Assembly: GCA_014529385.2 (NCBI GenBank) | Contig: CM043963.1 | Coordinates: 100,061,412 to 100,125,411 of the forward strand | Reading direction: 5' to 3' | Length of the DNA: 64,000 nt | Source: Adiantum capillus-veneris | Taxonomy: Eukaryota > Streptophyta > Polypodiopsida > Polypodiales > Pteridaceae | Shown: positions 21,325 to 32,804 of the stretch, in pieces | How positions within the stretch are numbered: position 1 is the first letter of the stretch | Layout: every line of letters begins with the position of its first letter | Program-made: the position numbers and the translations under genes | Notes under the pieces: model-generated | The model's database searches: none | Told to the model about the DNA's origin: nothing | Seen by the model: the letters and a program-made list of their open reading frames with translations, nothing else

Positions 21325-22816
21325 ATGGCAGCACATGCTAGCGCACCCTCCTCCCATGCAGCAACATCATCGAAAGAGCCACACACACCCCTTTCACAGT
21401 TCCTTCTTTTCCTAGAGGACACCAAATATGTTGGATGCAATGATCTTCATAGCTTCTTCACCCACACAATAGATTTACTAAAAACCATGCATCTCCACAA
21501 TGACACTTTTCACGACATCATAGAGTATATGCATGTGCATATACTCAAGTATGCTTTGAACTTTGAAGACAATGCCAGGGTGTGGTTTCCATTTGATCTA
21601 CTTCGCTACATCCACAAGGGAGACACTGCATTTTCAAAGAGACTAGCCCACTTTGAGGTGATTGCAAAAGAGGCAAATCACTTTCGCCAAGTGACAAAGG
21701 AAGTTGTAGACTCCTTCAAGAAGTGCAAAATTGGGCAATCTTCTTGTCCAACATTGCCACTCTCTTCTTCCTGGGCCCTCCTTGGAGGAGATGGAGATTC
21801 AGCATCTGGCAGTGGGTGGGGTGCTGCCAGATCATAAAGATCCCAAGCCCTCCCCTATAGATAATAGATGTCCAAAGTTAGCAAAGACAACAAGCCACCA
21901 AATATCCCCATGGCTTGGACTCGGGGCAGTTGTAGACAGTGAGAGAGCAGATTGCTAGCACCTCCGAGGTGCCTGACCCTGAGAGCTTTGACCCTGCTAC
22001 AATTTCCAAAGTGGAGATTAGCCGTCTCAATAGCATAATTATAGAAGAAGAAGAGTATTTATTCTTACACGATTTGGAAAAGTCTTTTGGTGTCCAGCTA
22101 GGTAAGTGTCTTAGCCTCATATGCACCAAGATGGAGTTCCCACTTGATCCTACACCATAAGCTACAAATGACAAGGTGCTTCCATTGGGGAGCTTTGTTG
22201 CTGACATAATTGCACTAGTGATAGCGGATATTCTCCCTGCAGAGAAAATTGAAGTCACTGATGAGGAGTTTGTTGCAACACAAGCCACGGTTGTTTCCAA
22301 CCAAACTCCTATCTTCTTTGACTTGCTTGGTTCGCGGAGCCCCCGCAATGTTGATGAGATTAAATCCTCTATCAACCTTGAAGCCACACCAACTATGGAC
22401 GATGAGGATAAGCAACAAGAGGTAATACTAAGCATCTTGTACGTTGATAATTCAACCTTTCTTCTTCGCTTTTGGTTAATTCCATTTTTACAGGATGTTT
22501 TGGACATGGACCTGTGGGCTAGCCGGAAGGGGGGGGGGGGGGGGGGGGGGGAGAGCGCACGGTGTTTGGGCCTCAGGCAGCCCTTGCACACTCCATTGGA
22601 AAACTACCGATGAGCGATGTGTGCATTATACACAAGGATTTATCCCCCAACGGCAATTTTGTTTTGTGGGTGCTTAAGGCCGCAAGTAAACTCCTATGCT
22701 TAGCCACCATCCCTCAAACATCCCATGTAATTATTCTGGTGAAAAAATCACTTGCAATTTCCACTTTTGGCATTGTTTTTTGCGGCCAGGTCATGACACG
22801 CATAGCACTTTGTTAA
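21325..22816 (+). pseudogene. Unrecognised gene or pseudogene, possibly spliced
   Basis: The ATG at 21,325 opens 171 codons (PLSQFLLFLEDTKYVGCNDL, TFHDIIEYMHVHILKYALNF, FSKRLAHFEVIAKEANHFRQ). Coding-like sequence then continues in other frames: LLPGPSLEEMEIQHLAVGGV (21,77x), EIASTSEVPDPESF-like text from 21,939, a stop at 22,158, then FVADIIALVIADILPAEKIE in the same frame. A good intron candidate is GT 22,421 to AG 22,493. A G23 run at 22,529-22,551 follows, then PMSDVCIIHKDLSPNGNF. No family recognised. The many frame breaks favour a pseudogene, though introns could explain some. Confidence 0.4.
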
Positions 22817-23128
22817 GCCCTAGGGGTTGACAGTGCCCAAGCTATACCTGCTTCTGTGCTTACATCCATTATACCCAATGCTAAAGAATGTCGTAGAGAT
22901 ATCGCAAAGTGCCTCCTATCAAAAGATAGTTAAGATGGATGTACAAGCTTTTCAAATGAAAATTATCTCTGTTGTCCATGGTCTTTTGCAAAATTAAATT
23001 TACTGATTTGATCATGTTTAGTGACAAGGAAAACTGTGAAAATTCTACCCATTTGTAATGTGTATTAACTATTTGAATGTTGATTTTGTACATTGAAAAC
23101 AAATTGTCCAGAAAAAGGCATAAACATT

Positions 23129-23305
23129 ACATTTTTAAGCTAGAGGTGCCCTGAATGTGGCAATATAGGCCAAACTGGATGTGTCCACAAGGCAGCAAGA
23201 AAATGCCTTGCAAGCGTGCTATCTGGCCAAATCTTACTACCTTGTGGACACAACTAATTTGGCCAATATTGCCATATTTTGGCAAGTGTAGAGCCAATTT
23301 TTTAC
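23129..23305. mobile_element. Small foldback element (about 70-bp arms)
   Basis: The arm at 23,159-23,199 (ggcaatataggccaaactgg ... gtgtccacaaggcagcaag) pairs with 23,233-23,273 (cttactaccttgtggacac ... ggccaatattgcc), and pairing continues weakly outward. A related half-arm (ttttaagctaaaagtgtgcc) is at about 12,633. It fits a small MITE. Confidence 0.6.
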
Positions 23306-23626
23306 CTAATGGACTCTTTTAGTCAAGAATTTTTTTTAGCCTTAGTTGCCATCATCTAAGCTATGCCTACCATCTAGGGAACCTTTTGTACAATTGATTA
23401 TCATGTCACCTTCAACCATTTAACATAAAGAATGTAGAAAAATATAGACAATAAATGTGGACATTAAGTTTACACAGAGTGATAAAAGGAGACATGATTG
23501 TATTTGTCGCAAAGTGCAAATACATTGAGCTTCCAAGAAAACTTGAATCTAGTATAAGGGTTCCAAAGAAAACTTGATTCTAATACAACAATTAGTTACA
23601 AAACGAGGTTTTGATGTCAGAGGGTA

Positions 23627-24121
23627 TCACTCATGCCTTAGGAAACGTCCAAGTTGCATGTCCTTGGCCATGATTGTTACACGCTTGGCATGGACAACAC
23701 ATAAGAACTTGTCCTCAAAGAGACCGACCAAATAAGCCTTTGCAGCCTCTTGGATTGATTCAAGGGCAATTGCAGACATCCGAAGCTCTGTGATGTAGCT
23801 TTGTAGCACTTTCTTACATATTTGTGTGAATGGTGATTTTTAGATAAGCAGGTCCTCTACCTTCTGATAATGTTGGATCTTAGCAAATGCAAGACAAAAT
23901 CGTCATTCTCTTTGAGGTCGATGTTGTGAGGGCCTCTCAACTCCTTGTGGCCGTTCTCTTTGCGGCTTCCTATAGAATTTTGACTTGCGATGGTGCTTGG
24001 GAGATGGATTGTGGGCATCTTCATTCGGATCATAATCTTCATCATCAGTGCTTTGCTCATCATTGTTGGGTTGATCAGAAGGCATGGAACCCATTCTCCT
24101 GGGCAGTGATTTGTTGGCCAT
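23627..24121 (-). pseudogene. Histone H3-family pseudogene with divergent N-terminal tail
   Basis: One minus-strand frame from ATG at 24,121 to TGA at 23,627 (164 codons). The C-terminal half is a histone H3 fold: HYQKVEDLLI (alpha N), TELRMSAIALESIQEAAKAY (loop 1/alpha 2), LVGLFEDKFLCVVHAKRVTI and MAKDMQLGRFL. About 31 of 43 C-terminal positions agree with canonical H3. The 70-residue tail is not H3-like: MANKSLPRRMGSMPSDQ, then an acidic DDEDYDPNED and a basic KHHRKSKFYRK. It lacks ARTKQTARKS. Two in-frame stops occur: a TGA after HRPQRE, where H3 has an Arg, and a TAA in LLI-stop-KSPF. No introns interrupt it. Loop 1 has canonical H3 length, so a CENH3 call is unproven. It may be a retrocopy of a diverged H3 variant. 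Confidence 0.75.
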
Positions 24122-24490
24122 AGTTTGGCGGCAGAGGAGGAAGTGGAAACTCTTAAGCTAAAGGTGGAAGAGAAGGGTTCTAAGATTGTGAAGCTTGAAG
24201 ATAAGATCCTGCATCTTAAAAAGACGCCCTTAGGTGCAGGGAAACATAAGAGGAGATTCAATGCCATAGATACTTTAGCCCCCGAAGGTGGTTCTAGAAA
24301 AATAAGGGTTACAGCTACAAGGTACATTTTGCTACGCTCCAATATCTGCTTTTGTGGTAATGTTTTTGTCCATTCTTTCAGGAATTTTGTGGTGCTATTT
24401 TTGTTCATTCTTGTAGGAATTTTATCCAAGAGTTGTGTGGTGGCCACATCCAGGAGGATTGCATCCATTTGTTAAGTTTGTGCCTTAAGA
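24122..24490 (+). pseudogene. Coiled-coil coding fragment with a plausible terminal intron
   Basis: The frame opens right where the H3-like pseudogene begins on the other strand. It reads AAEEEVETLKLKVEEKGSKI then VKLEDKILHLKK, a charged coiled coil, and RFNAIDTLAPEGGSRKIRV. Joining a GT at 24,322 to AG at 24,416 keeps the frame and gives NFIQELCGGHIQEDCIHLL before a stop near 24,490. No family recognised. Its abrupt left edge suggests the H3 copy was inserted into it. Confidence 0.4.
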
Positions 24491-24539
24491 AGTAGCCCTT
24501 TTATGAGCACCAAATACAGAACATTCAAACAATGCTGTC

Positions 24540-25185
24540 ACAAAGGAGGTGATGCGAAAGTTTTCAAATGTTCTGACCGATGTTGATGTACAAAAGTCTT
24601 GTGATGAAGTTGGAATTAGTGCTAAGGAATACATTGCCTTATATGGTCTCCTTAAGGATGCTTTAAGGAAAGAGGAATCACAAGAATGTTTTTCCTATAC
24701 CACTTAAGGCCAATCTTGCTAAGAAGGCATCAATCAAGGATGTGTACTTTTAAATAGGAGGCTATTTGCACATAGAGGAGATAAATTATGCCTTCACCCA
24801 TCTTTACCAAGAAAAAGGAGTTAAGAAATGTGCCAATGCATGTGTAGGTGCACACAAGGTGGACAAAAGATTTTCTTACTCAATGTCAAATAATATTTTT
24901 GTTGATTTGAGAAGGCTTCAAATGGCAATGATACATTTTTATGGTGTACCCCTTAATGGTGAGGCTACAGTAATGCAGTTTTTTTTTTTTGAAATTATGG
25001 TTTTCCTTATGTTATTTTGGACATTTTTTAGTGCTAGGTTCAAAGTTGGTGTTTGTGCTCAAGCTAGACGAGTGTTAGATTGTGAAGAAAAAAAGACTAG
25101 AAAGGATAAGTATCACTCTCATGAACGAGGAATTGTTTCATGCAAAACGTACAACCATGAACGAGGATTGTGCACGATCTTTTAG
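24540..25185 (+). pseudogene. Unrecognised coding remnants
   Basis: Coding-like runs in changing frames: NVLTDVDVQKSCDEVGISAK and YIALYGLLKDALRKEES, then INYAFTHLYQEKGVKKCANA and RRLQMAMIHFYGVPLNGEAT. Stops and shifts (near 24,700 and 24,750) rule out an intact gene. It may continue the 24.1-kb gene. Confidence 0.3.
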
Positions 25186-25497
25186 TGTGCAATTGGAGAA
25201 ATAAATTTGGTGGATTGATGTTATTGAGGCTCCCAAGGAGACCCATGGAGTGCTTGCTTGTATTTTTGAACACATTTTGTGCATAACAGATGTCATTAAG
25301 GCACAGTTATCTCATGAACGAGGAATTATTTCATGCAAAACGTACAGCCATGAACGAGGATTGTGCACCATCTTTTAGTGTGCAATTGGAGAAAGAAATT
25401 TGGTGGATTTATGTTATTGAGGTTCCCAAGGAGACCCATGGAGTGCTTGCTTGGATTTTTGAACACATTTTGTGGAAAATAAATGTCACTAAGGCAC
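25118..25497. repeat. 193-bp tandem duplication
   Basis: Copies at about 25,118-25,310 and 25,311-25,497 share ctcatgaacgaggaatt, ccatgaacgaggattgtgca and gagacccatggagtgcttg. Differences are scattered. Part of the coding-like 24.5-25.5 kb region. Confidence 0.85.
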
Positions 25498-26089
25498 TGC
25501 TAGCAGGGGAAAAAACTCCAAGTAGATGGCATAGGGGATTTTGAAGCTGATTGGAACTCAGGTGGCAATTTTCTCATTTTCGTGTCATGGGAGAGGAGCG
25601 GCACGACAACAGTCTTCTGTAGTGCCGATTGTTGTACTTTATTCCACTTCAGACATTCCATAGTCGCCTCCTCATACCATATGTTGAGCGACATGGAAAT
25701 TACAACTCTCAAGAAGGACTAATTCGAGCAAGAGGCACCGTTTTGACTGATTTAGAAGGGAAATGATGGACCCACTACCTTCCAGGTATCCCAAGAACCA
25801 TCCAAGAGGAAGAAGGAACCTAACAAGAAGAGGGTTTTCTAGTGGACAAACACTGGGTGAGTTAATTGGTGTTCATCCACTAGCCTTTTTCAAGATGAAG
25901 TAGATTCAAAGCATGCACCTTTGGATTCCTATGTTGACATAGGAGAGGTAGCTGTGTAGATACAAGAAACAACAACAAGCAACTGGAAATTGTTATTGGA
26001 GCCATTATTGGGCATTGGGAAACAGTGTGGGAATCATCATCTTAACTTTTGGTGTAAACCAAAATTCAAGAAAGGAGAGGACGAATGTA
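25498..26089. other. No gene seen
   Basis: Unique-looking DNA between the tandem duplication and the + strand E-family LTR. No convincing frame or repeat was found. Confidence 0.4.
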
Positions 26090-26610
<521 letters not shown>

Positions 26611-26639
26611 TTGGGCCTAATGCAACTGGGTGTGGTTTT

Positions 26640-27270
26640 GCATTTTGTTTATGATTATGATTATGGTATGGCAATCAAGTTATAATTATGGTTTTTCAAT
26701 TATGTTGTGAATATGGTAATAGTTTTTTAATCATGTTACATTTATGGTTTGAGAAAATTTCCTTGAGTCGTTATGGTTACGGTTTTCAAATCATGGTATA
26801 ATTCTTGGTGTGAAAAGTGTTCATATTGTTATAGGGTGGAAGCATGTTAACCTGTCACGCTTTTTGTGCTAGTTAGTAGTTTCAAGTTAGCACATCTTCA
26901 AAAAGTTGGGCGTCCGGTAAATTTTTTACAAATAATATCAAAATTTGTCGGAGGTTGTACATTTGGATTCCTTGTTTCAAGTGATTTCTATTGATATATC
27001 ATATGTCATAGATCTTGGAGATGTAGCTCAAGTCATTGTACTAGTTAGCATATGTCAAAATTGTGCTAGTTAGCATTGTCCGGGACATGAAAAAGCATGA
27101 CAGGTTAACATGCTTTCACCCTATAGATATGGTTTTCAAGTCACGTTTTAGTTATGGTTAGAAAATATTTATGTTGTTGTGCTTATGGTTTGTAGTAGAC
27201 ATTATGGTTATGTTTTTGAAACCTTGTCATGTTTATGGTTTTGAGTTTGTGGTTTTGTTATCCTTACAAT
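26640..27270. repeat. Degenerate tandem array (atggttttcaatcatg-like), split by a MITE
   Basis: Units of roughly 30-35 bp built around ttatggttttcaa and tcatgttataattatgg recur on both sides of 26,832-27,123, so the array predates the MITE. Confidence 0.55.
26832..27123. mobile_element. 292-bp MITE with about 35-bp terminal inverted repeats
   Basis: The left end tagggtggaagcatgttaac pairs with the right end gttaacatgctttcacccta. The pairing continues through ctgtcacgcttttt/aaaaagcatgacag. It is flanked by TA on both sides (26,830-26,831; 27,124-27,125), consistent with a Tc1/mariner-type TA target. No ORF inside. Confidence 0.8.
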
Positions 27271-27449
27271 TTTTCTCATCTATACTACATGTACTTCTTG
27301 CTCTTGAGCGTCAAAATGTAGGTGGAGTGTGGGTTCTTTTGCACTCTTCCCTTGGGCAAAGAAGGTTGGTTCTTGGTGTTTCAATACATGTAGCATCAGT
27401 TGCCAATCCTCTTTGTCCAAATTTGTTTTTGCAAGTTTTCGCACTAGTG

Positions 27450-27748
27450 CAGTTGTCAGAATGTGCAGTGGTATGTGTGTCGATATTGGCAATCGGAAAT
27501 AATTGTTAGGATCTACGTTGGTATGCGTGTTGGAAAAAGCATCGAAATGTATTTTAAACTCCAACATTTACTTAAGCACACATTCCAACGGATGTAGAAT
27601 TGTTTATTTTGATGACTAATATACCAGCATGCATATTGACAATACGATGTCGATCTACATACCAACGCTTACACCGGGGCTTTGTATTTTTAAAACAAGG
27701 TTTTTGCCATCAGTACGCACATTGATATTCATGTGACGTGTTGTAGTG
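27450..27748. mobile_element. CACTA-like terminus with subterminal motifs
   Basis: It ends gtgttgtagtg at 27,748, which is CACTACAACAC on the other strand and fits a CACTA terminal repeat. The preceding 290 bp repeat motifs such as gttggtatgcgtgttgg and ctacataccaacgc in both orientations. Similar motifs occur at 19.60-19.76 kb. The opposite end was not found. Confidence 0.4.
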
Positions 27749-27770
27749 TTAGGTTAACAACCCAAATAAA

Positions 27771-28690
27771 ATGGCTCATTTGTTGCTTGATCGCCTACAT
27801 CAGATCATAGGAAAGCAGTCTGAGGCCCAATCCCCAAAAGTGGATGAAGCTAGAGCTAGTCTTCTTGGCCGTGTCCAAAAACCGGTCTCCATTTTGGACT
27901 CCCACCTCCTAGAGAAGGTAAGCCACGAAGGAGGAATGCTCTCTTGCATTTCAAGCCCCAGGCAAAGAGAGATCCCCTGGGTGGAACAGATGATGGCTGA
28001 ATTTGGGATGAGTTGAAGTCCCTTCTCACGATAATGGCTAACAAAGAACTTTTGAATGGGGTCTTGGACTCAAGTATTGAAAGGGGCCTCATCAAACATA
28101 TCCCAAAACAAGTGTATTTCTCCCAATCGAAATATTGGGAGCCCACTACCATGATGTTAGTAGCCTACAATATTTTAACCAAAATGGTTGCCCTCATGCT
28201 CTCTCCCCTTTTAGAAAAAGTTATCACCCCCCGCTAGCATGGATTTATGAAGGGAAGATCAATTTATGATAACATTCTGGTTGCAATGGTGGGCATAGAG
28301 TATGCCACGTGCACTAAGCAAGAGTGTATCTTACTCTAGGTGGATCTAGACAAAGCCTATGTCATAATCACATGGTAATTTATTAAAGATGCCATGAAAT
28401 TTCTAGGATTTGGGCCTTGAATGTGTAAACTAGTGAGAACCTTTGGTGCTAGTAGCCAATCGGAGCTTCTATTTAATGAGAGAATTGTGGGAGAGTTTGA
28501 GGTCAAGAGATCCATCAAACAGGAATGCCCTCTTGCCCCTCTCTGTTTCACCATTAAATCTCATATTCTACTGACCTTACTCAAGGATAGTGCTGCGAGA
28601 GCAAGGATATTCAATGGGTATCTCTGTCTAACAACAATCAACTGATAGCTAAGCTTTTTGAAGATGACTCCTTGCTCTTGTTAAATATTT
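27771..28690 (+). pseudogene. LINE reverse transcriptase pseudogene
   Basis: The + strand reading gives LLDRLHQIIGKQSEAQ and RASLLGRVQKPVS (pre-RT linker). After a frame change it gives LIKHIPKQ, AYNILTKMVALMLSPLLEKV, HGFMKGRSIYDNILVAM, a stop-broken VDLDKAYV, MCKLVRTFG and KRSIKQECPLAPLCF. These are the ordered RT blocks of plant LINEs. Stops (for example near 28,236, 28,338 and 28,377) and shifts inactivate it. The F-A-D-D-like block near 28,665 (LFEDDSLLL) is the last recognisable piece. Confidence 0.8.
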
Positions 28691-29125
28691 TCCTCAAGTG
28701 ATTACAAAGGCTCTCAAGATTGTGAAAACGCATGCCATAGCATTGTTGAGGTTCAAACAACACATAAATCTCTCTAACGCACATGCTCTAAGAGATAGAA
28801 AATAGACACTCACTCCATGATTAGACTCACCAAGACCACCGATAGATAACTTCAGAATCAATAAAAAAAACATATAGAAAGATCAGTCAGACCAAAGAAC
28901 ACCATGGCTAAAGCTTCCCATTCACAGAACATGTGCAGACTACAACTGCAAGATGATAGTTATAACTATCCAACAAGATCTTCTTGGCATAACAAATCTA
29001 AGTCAGCAACAATCCAACTTGCAACATTAGGACCTAACAAAATTTTGACTAAGCATAATTATGACTAAATAGATATTCGTCGAGACTAAGCATTAATTCA
29101 ATTGACTACCATTTAGGCTAAACAA
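28691..29125. other. No gene seen
   Basis: No coding frame, repeat or element end could be supported here. Confidence 0.4.
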
Positions 29126-31600
29126 TTACTCTTTCAACATCCGGCATGCCTCGGTGGTGGATTTCCAAAAAATCCAACTCAAACTTACAAATCCCTTGAT
29201 CAAAATACAGAGTTCCCCAAAATAATTCAAAAAGATACATAGCTTGCTTAGTCTGAATATGCCTTTTCTCCACAACTTCATGAACATAATCTGCCAATCT
29301 TTAGAGTCATGCATAAGAAGCTCAACCTGATCAACATTAGCCACCATTGGCATTGGAGGCTCAATTAGCATTGTTTTAGCTATCTGCACAATTGGCTCTA
29401 AATTCATCTTTGATCCATTCTCTTGCTCTTTCTTGTCCTTCACTTCTCTCTCTGAAGATTCCCCCCTTTTTTGGAACATGTTGCCCTTCATCTTCACTGT
29501 GATTCTTTTCCTCAAATACTTTTTTCTCCATCTCCTTTGCTTTATATTCCTACACCTATGTTATCCAATATTGTCTTTCCTTCTTGAGTTGCTCCACCTC
29601 TTACACCAAACTAGCTTCATGACTAATGAAAAAACCAATTGTGACCAATTCATATGGATGCTTTAACACAATACTCAATCTTTCTCTCATAGATTTCCAT
29701 GCCTCCATCATACTATCCATCATCTGTTGTTTAAGTACCTGCACATCCCCTTCAGACATCAAAATCCCATTGACATCTACCTCTTCTTGACCCAATGCTT
29801 GCTTCTCCAAATCGAGCAATGGCTTGAATCTTTGATCATATATCAGATTTTGAACCTACAGTTCCACATTCTTGCTAGCCAACTTCTCCATTTCATTTTT
29901 ACCTTCTCCTCCAATGTTAAGGTCTAGTCTTTGAACATTCCCAAATACATTTTAACTCTGGATAGCTCACTTTGATGTTTCCCCAATAGTTGTTGAACCT
30001 CTTCTTTGTGTTTTCCCTTCACTTCTTCCAACTCCAATTTGAGGCCCTACATCACGTCCTTCTGTTCTTGAAGTAACACTCGTGCTACTCTTGAATCTAC
30101 CACTAACTGCATTTGATTCTCAAAATGTATCTATTGCTTAGTGAGAAAATTATAAACCCCTACTAGCATCTTCACAGCCATGCATGTACCCTCAATGACC
30201 ATGCTTTCTTGAAAGCCTTTAGTTGATGTACCTTCAAAATTCAACTACTTTGCCACATTCAAGACTTTAGTGCTCATCTTTCTCTTTTTTGAAAAAGTAA
30301 ACACTTTACCCAATTTGGCTGGTGTTTGCTCCTTCACCTCTAGCTTAGGAACAGAGATATCCGTCTTTTTCATAGAGCGCACCATTTTTGGAGTCTGCAC
30401 ACACTTAAAGGCCTCTTCTTCTATGTATCCTGCCTGCAACAAAAATTTGAAGGATGCCAACTTCTCTGAATCATCTCCCAACCTTGCTGCTAAATCCACT
30501 TTTTGATTTGAAAATTGATCCTTCTTTGCCAATAATGCCTTCTCCACAACTTTAGGTTGTGGTTGCACCTTTGAATGACCTTCTTCATTTGTAACTTTAT
30601 GAGAAAAACTAAATAAAGCAGCCATGTATGTAGACAATCTACTACCATTCTGAGCCTTCTTTTATCTAACAGATAAACTTCAGTAGATATCTTGTCATAC
30701 AACCAGTTACCTCAATTCACATTATCCCCTTGCTCTGCAAAACACAAGGGCACATAATTCTCCTTGGACATGTAATCGAACATGATCAGAAAACATAGTC
30801 TCTCCAATTACCACCTTAATTGTTCCCTTTTGAAATCGCTGACATTCTTCAACATATAATAATTTCTGCCACCCTCAAAAGGACCAATCTCCCTTTTATC
30901 AATAATTTAGAGCATTTAGAGATCATAGTAATACCTTTCAATGGAAGTTTGAATACCTGTGCTACGAGCTCAGGAGATATAGACAACGTTGATCTAGAAA
31001 TCATTCCCTTGGTCTTCCTCAAAATTTCTAGCTAGGACTTTGCATAGTCATTTTTCTTCCATTCATCCCATGAAAGAGATGAAAATGCCTCCGATCTGGC
31101 TCTCTGCAACCATACTGCATTCTCCTCTATTTTGATGCCAAGGGAGACTTTGAAATCTGTGAAAGGATCTATGAGGGACTATTGAAGATTTACTGTGTTG
31201 TGGGGAGTCTCCACAATAGCATCTTTCTCAACCAAGCCTTCTTCTTCCTCAGGGCTACTTATGTCAGCATTGACTACTGGTCCCTTGCAATGCAGTTGCC
31301 TTGACGGCTCATTATTATCAGGCTCCAACTACATGGTGCAACTATGCTTCCCTCTCACCATGGCTAAAGGAAAATGTACAGTGGGAGCGTACTTGAAAAA
31401 CTTTGGTGACAACATATGCAAAGGTTGAGCGCGATAGATGTGATGGCTGACACCTTCAATTATCGCACCCCAATTCTTACTCACCTCTAATCGTACCCTC
31501 TTTGTGATTTCACTTAGTGGGGAATCGTACCCTCTTTGTGATGATTTCACTTAGTGGGGAATCAACTCGCAACTCTAAACATCCTTCAAAATTTCCTTCA
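29126..31600 (-). pseudogene. Long decayed minus-strand coding region, family not recognised
   Basis: One minus-strand frame set can be followed for about 2.4 kb with scattered stops: SSLSWDEWKKNDYAK, ELVAQVFKLPLKGITMI (31.0-30.9 kb), TYMAALFSFSHKVTNEEG and LARLGDDSEKLASFKFLLQ-like text (30.6-30.4 kb), LKLELEEVKGKHKEEVQQLL (near 30.0 kb, coiled coil) and KTMLIEPPMPMVANVDQVE (29.3 kb). The order, a globular N-terminal part then coiled coil, looks like one former protein. I do not recognise it; a transposon-associated protein is likely in this context. A 34-40 bp duplication (31,489-31,562) lies near its start. Confidence 0.4.
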
Positions 31601-32200
31601 TTAGAAAATCTGACCCACCAAAATCTGATCTGAGAAAATAGCCAATAGTGTAACGATTCTAATCAACCACAATAGTTTCACCTCTTTTAGAGTTTTCAAC
31701 CTTAGGTCCTTGAAGCTATAATCAAGAGTCTATCAACATATATTAGGATGCTTCATCTTTGGCTTCCCAGAATCTTTCCCTTACAAGACCGGCATGTCTA
31801 CAAACTCCAACGCCGGAACTCTTTTATTTTTTTCTCTTGACTTTTAATACTCTTAAGGGACACATGTCTAACAAATAGAATTGAACTACCTTCACCCTTA
31901 TGGATACTAAGGCCTTAGTAGGCCAATAATTTAAGACATGTTGCAACCTGCACTTTTTTCCTCCCAAAACTTGTAATATTCAATAGTTCAAATGTTTTTA
32001 TTGTTTAGAGAACTGTTCTTTGGGAACACTTACTCACTTTTAAAGGTCTTTTTGATGTTCACCTTTACAATATTCTACCTACCATGAGAAAATTGAGCGA
32101 CGACTTTACGACCCGTCAATTGCTCACAATGAAAATTGATCATGAGTGATGACTTTACAAGGTACAACATTACACAATGAGTATGTGCACGCTTGCGTGC
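31601..32200. other. No gene seen
   Basis: No convincing coding frame. The stretch leads into the CA/AG microsatellite at 32,203-32,264. Confidence 0.4.
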
Positions 32201-32202
32201 AT

Positions 32203-32220
32203 GCACACACACACACACAC

Positions 32221-32264
<44 letters not shown>
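32203..32264. repeat. Compound CA/AG microsatellite
   Basis: (CA) run at about 32,203-32,221 followed by (AG) at about 32,223-32,264. Confidence 0.9.
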
Positions 32265-32266
<2 letters not shown>

Positions 32267-32527
32267 TCATGTCAACATTCAAGAAGCTCAAAGTGGGCAA
32301 GGAGATGTCGATGTTCCGCATTAAGAAGCCATTGCCTACATTCAAAATTTCTTTCAACCAGAGGATCCAAATGCATCCTTGTCAAGTTTTGGGGAGTTGT
32401 TTGCCGTTCATACCAAGGCCTCTGAATCTGTTGCCATCTTGAAGGAAGACTCTCGTGCTATAAACTTGACTTGGAGCTCCCCGACCATCAACTATAAACG
32501 GTACACTTTGTTCACACAAGCACAATA
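32267..32527 (+). pseudogene. Unrecognised small coding fragment
   Basis: The frame from ATG 32,267 (MSTFKKLKVGKEMSMFRIKK) shifts by one base near 32,357 and continues as EDPNASLSSFGELFAVHTKA then ILKEDSRAINLTWSSP to a stop near 32,527. Both halves look like one coding sequence. No family recognised. It is cut off by element D at 32,671. Confidence 0.3.
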
Positions 32528-32670
32528 AGAGGTGAACATCCTTGAAAGCTCCAAATGCTCGTCTCAATAGAGCTTGTGGGAAAAGGTGTGGGCAATAGAA
32601 TTCTTCTTTTGAATGAGCTCTCACAGTTGCAATTGCATGCTAAATAAGGTTCTTGATGTGGGGGTCCTTC

Positions 32671-32755
32671 TGAAAGGAAATATGACGTAGCTAAGTAGAT
32701 AATTTAGTTGATTACTTAATGGAGAGAGATAATTTTCACACATAAGAGATTATAG

Positions 32756-32804
<49 letters not shown>

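Noticed and set aside
21878-22591. 237-codon minus-strand ORF
   Set aside because: It lies opposite a better coding reading with a splice candidate, and it includes the G23 homopolymer as proline codons.
23627-24121. Firm assignment as centromeric histone CENH3
   Set aside because: Loop 1 has the same length as canonical H3 and the C-terminus is close to H3; only the tail is divergent.
23857-24468. 203-codon minus-strand ORF
   Set aside because: It overlaps the H3-like frame and the coiled-coil frame on the other strand; its translation shows no coherent domain.
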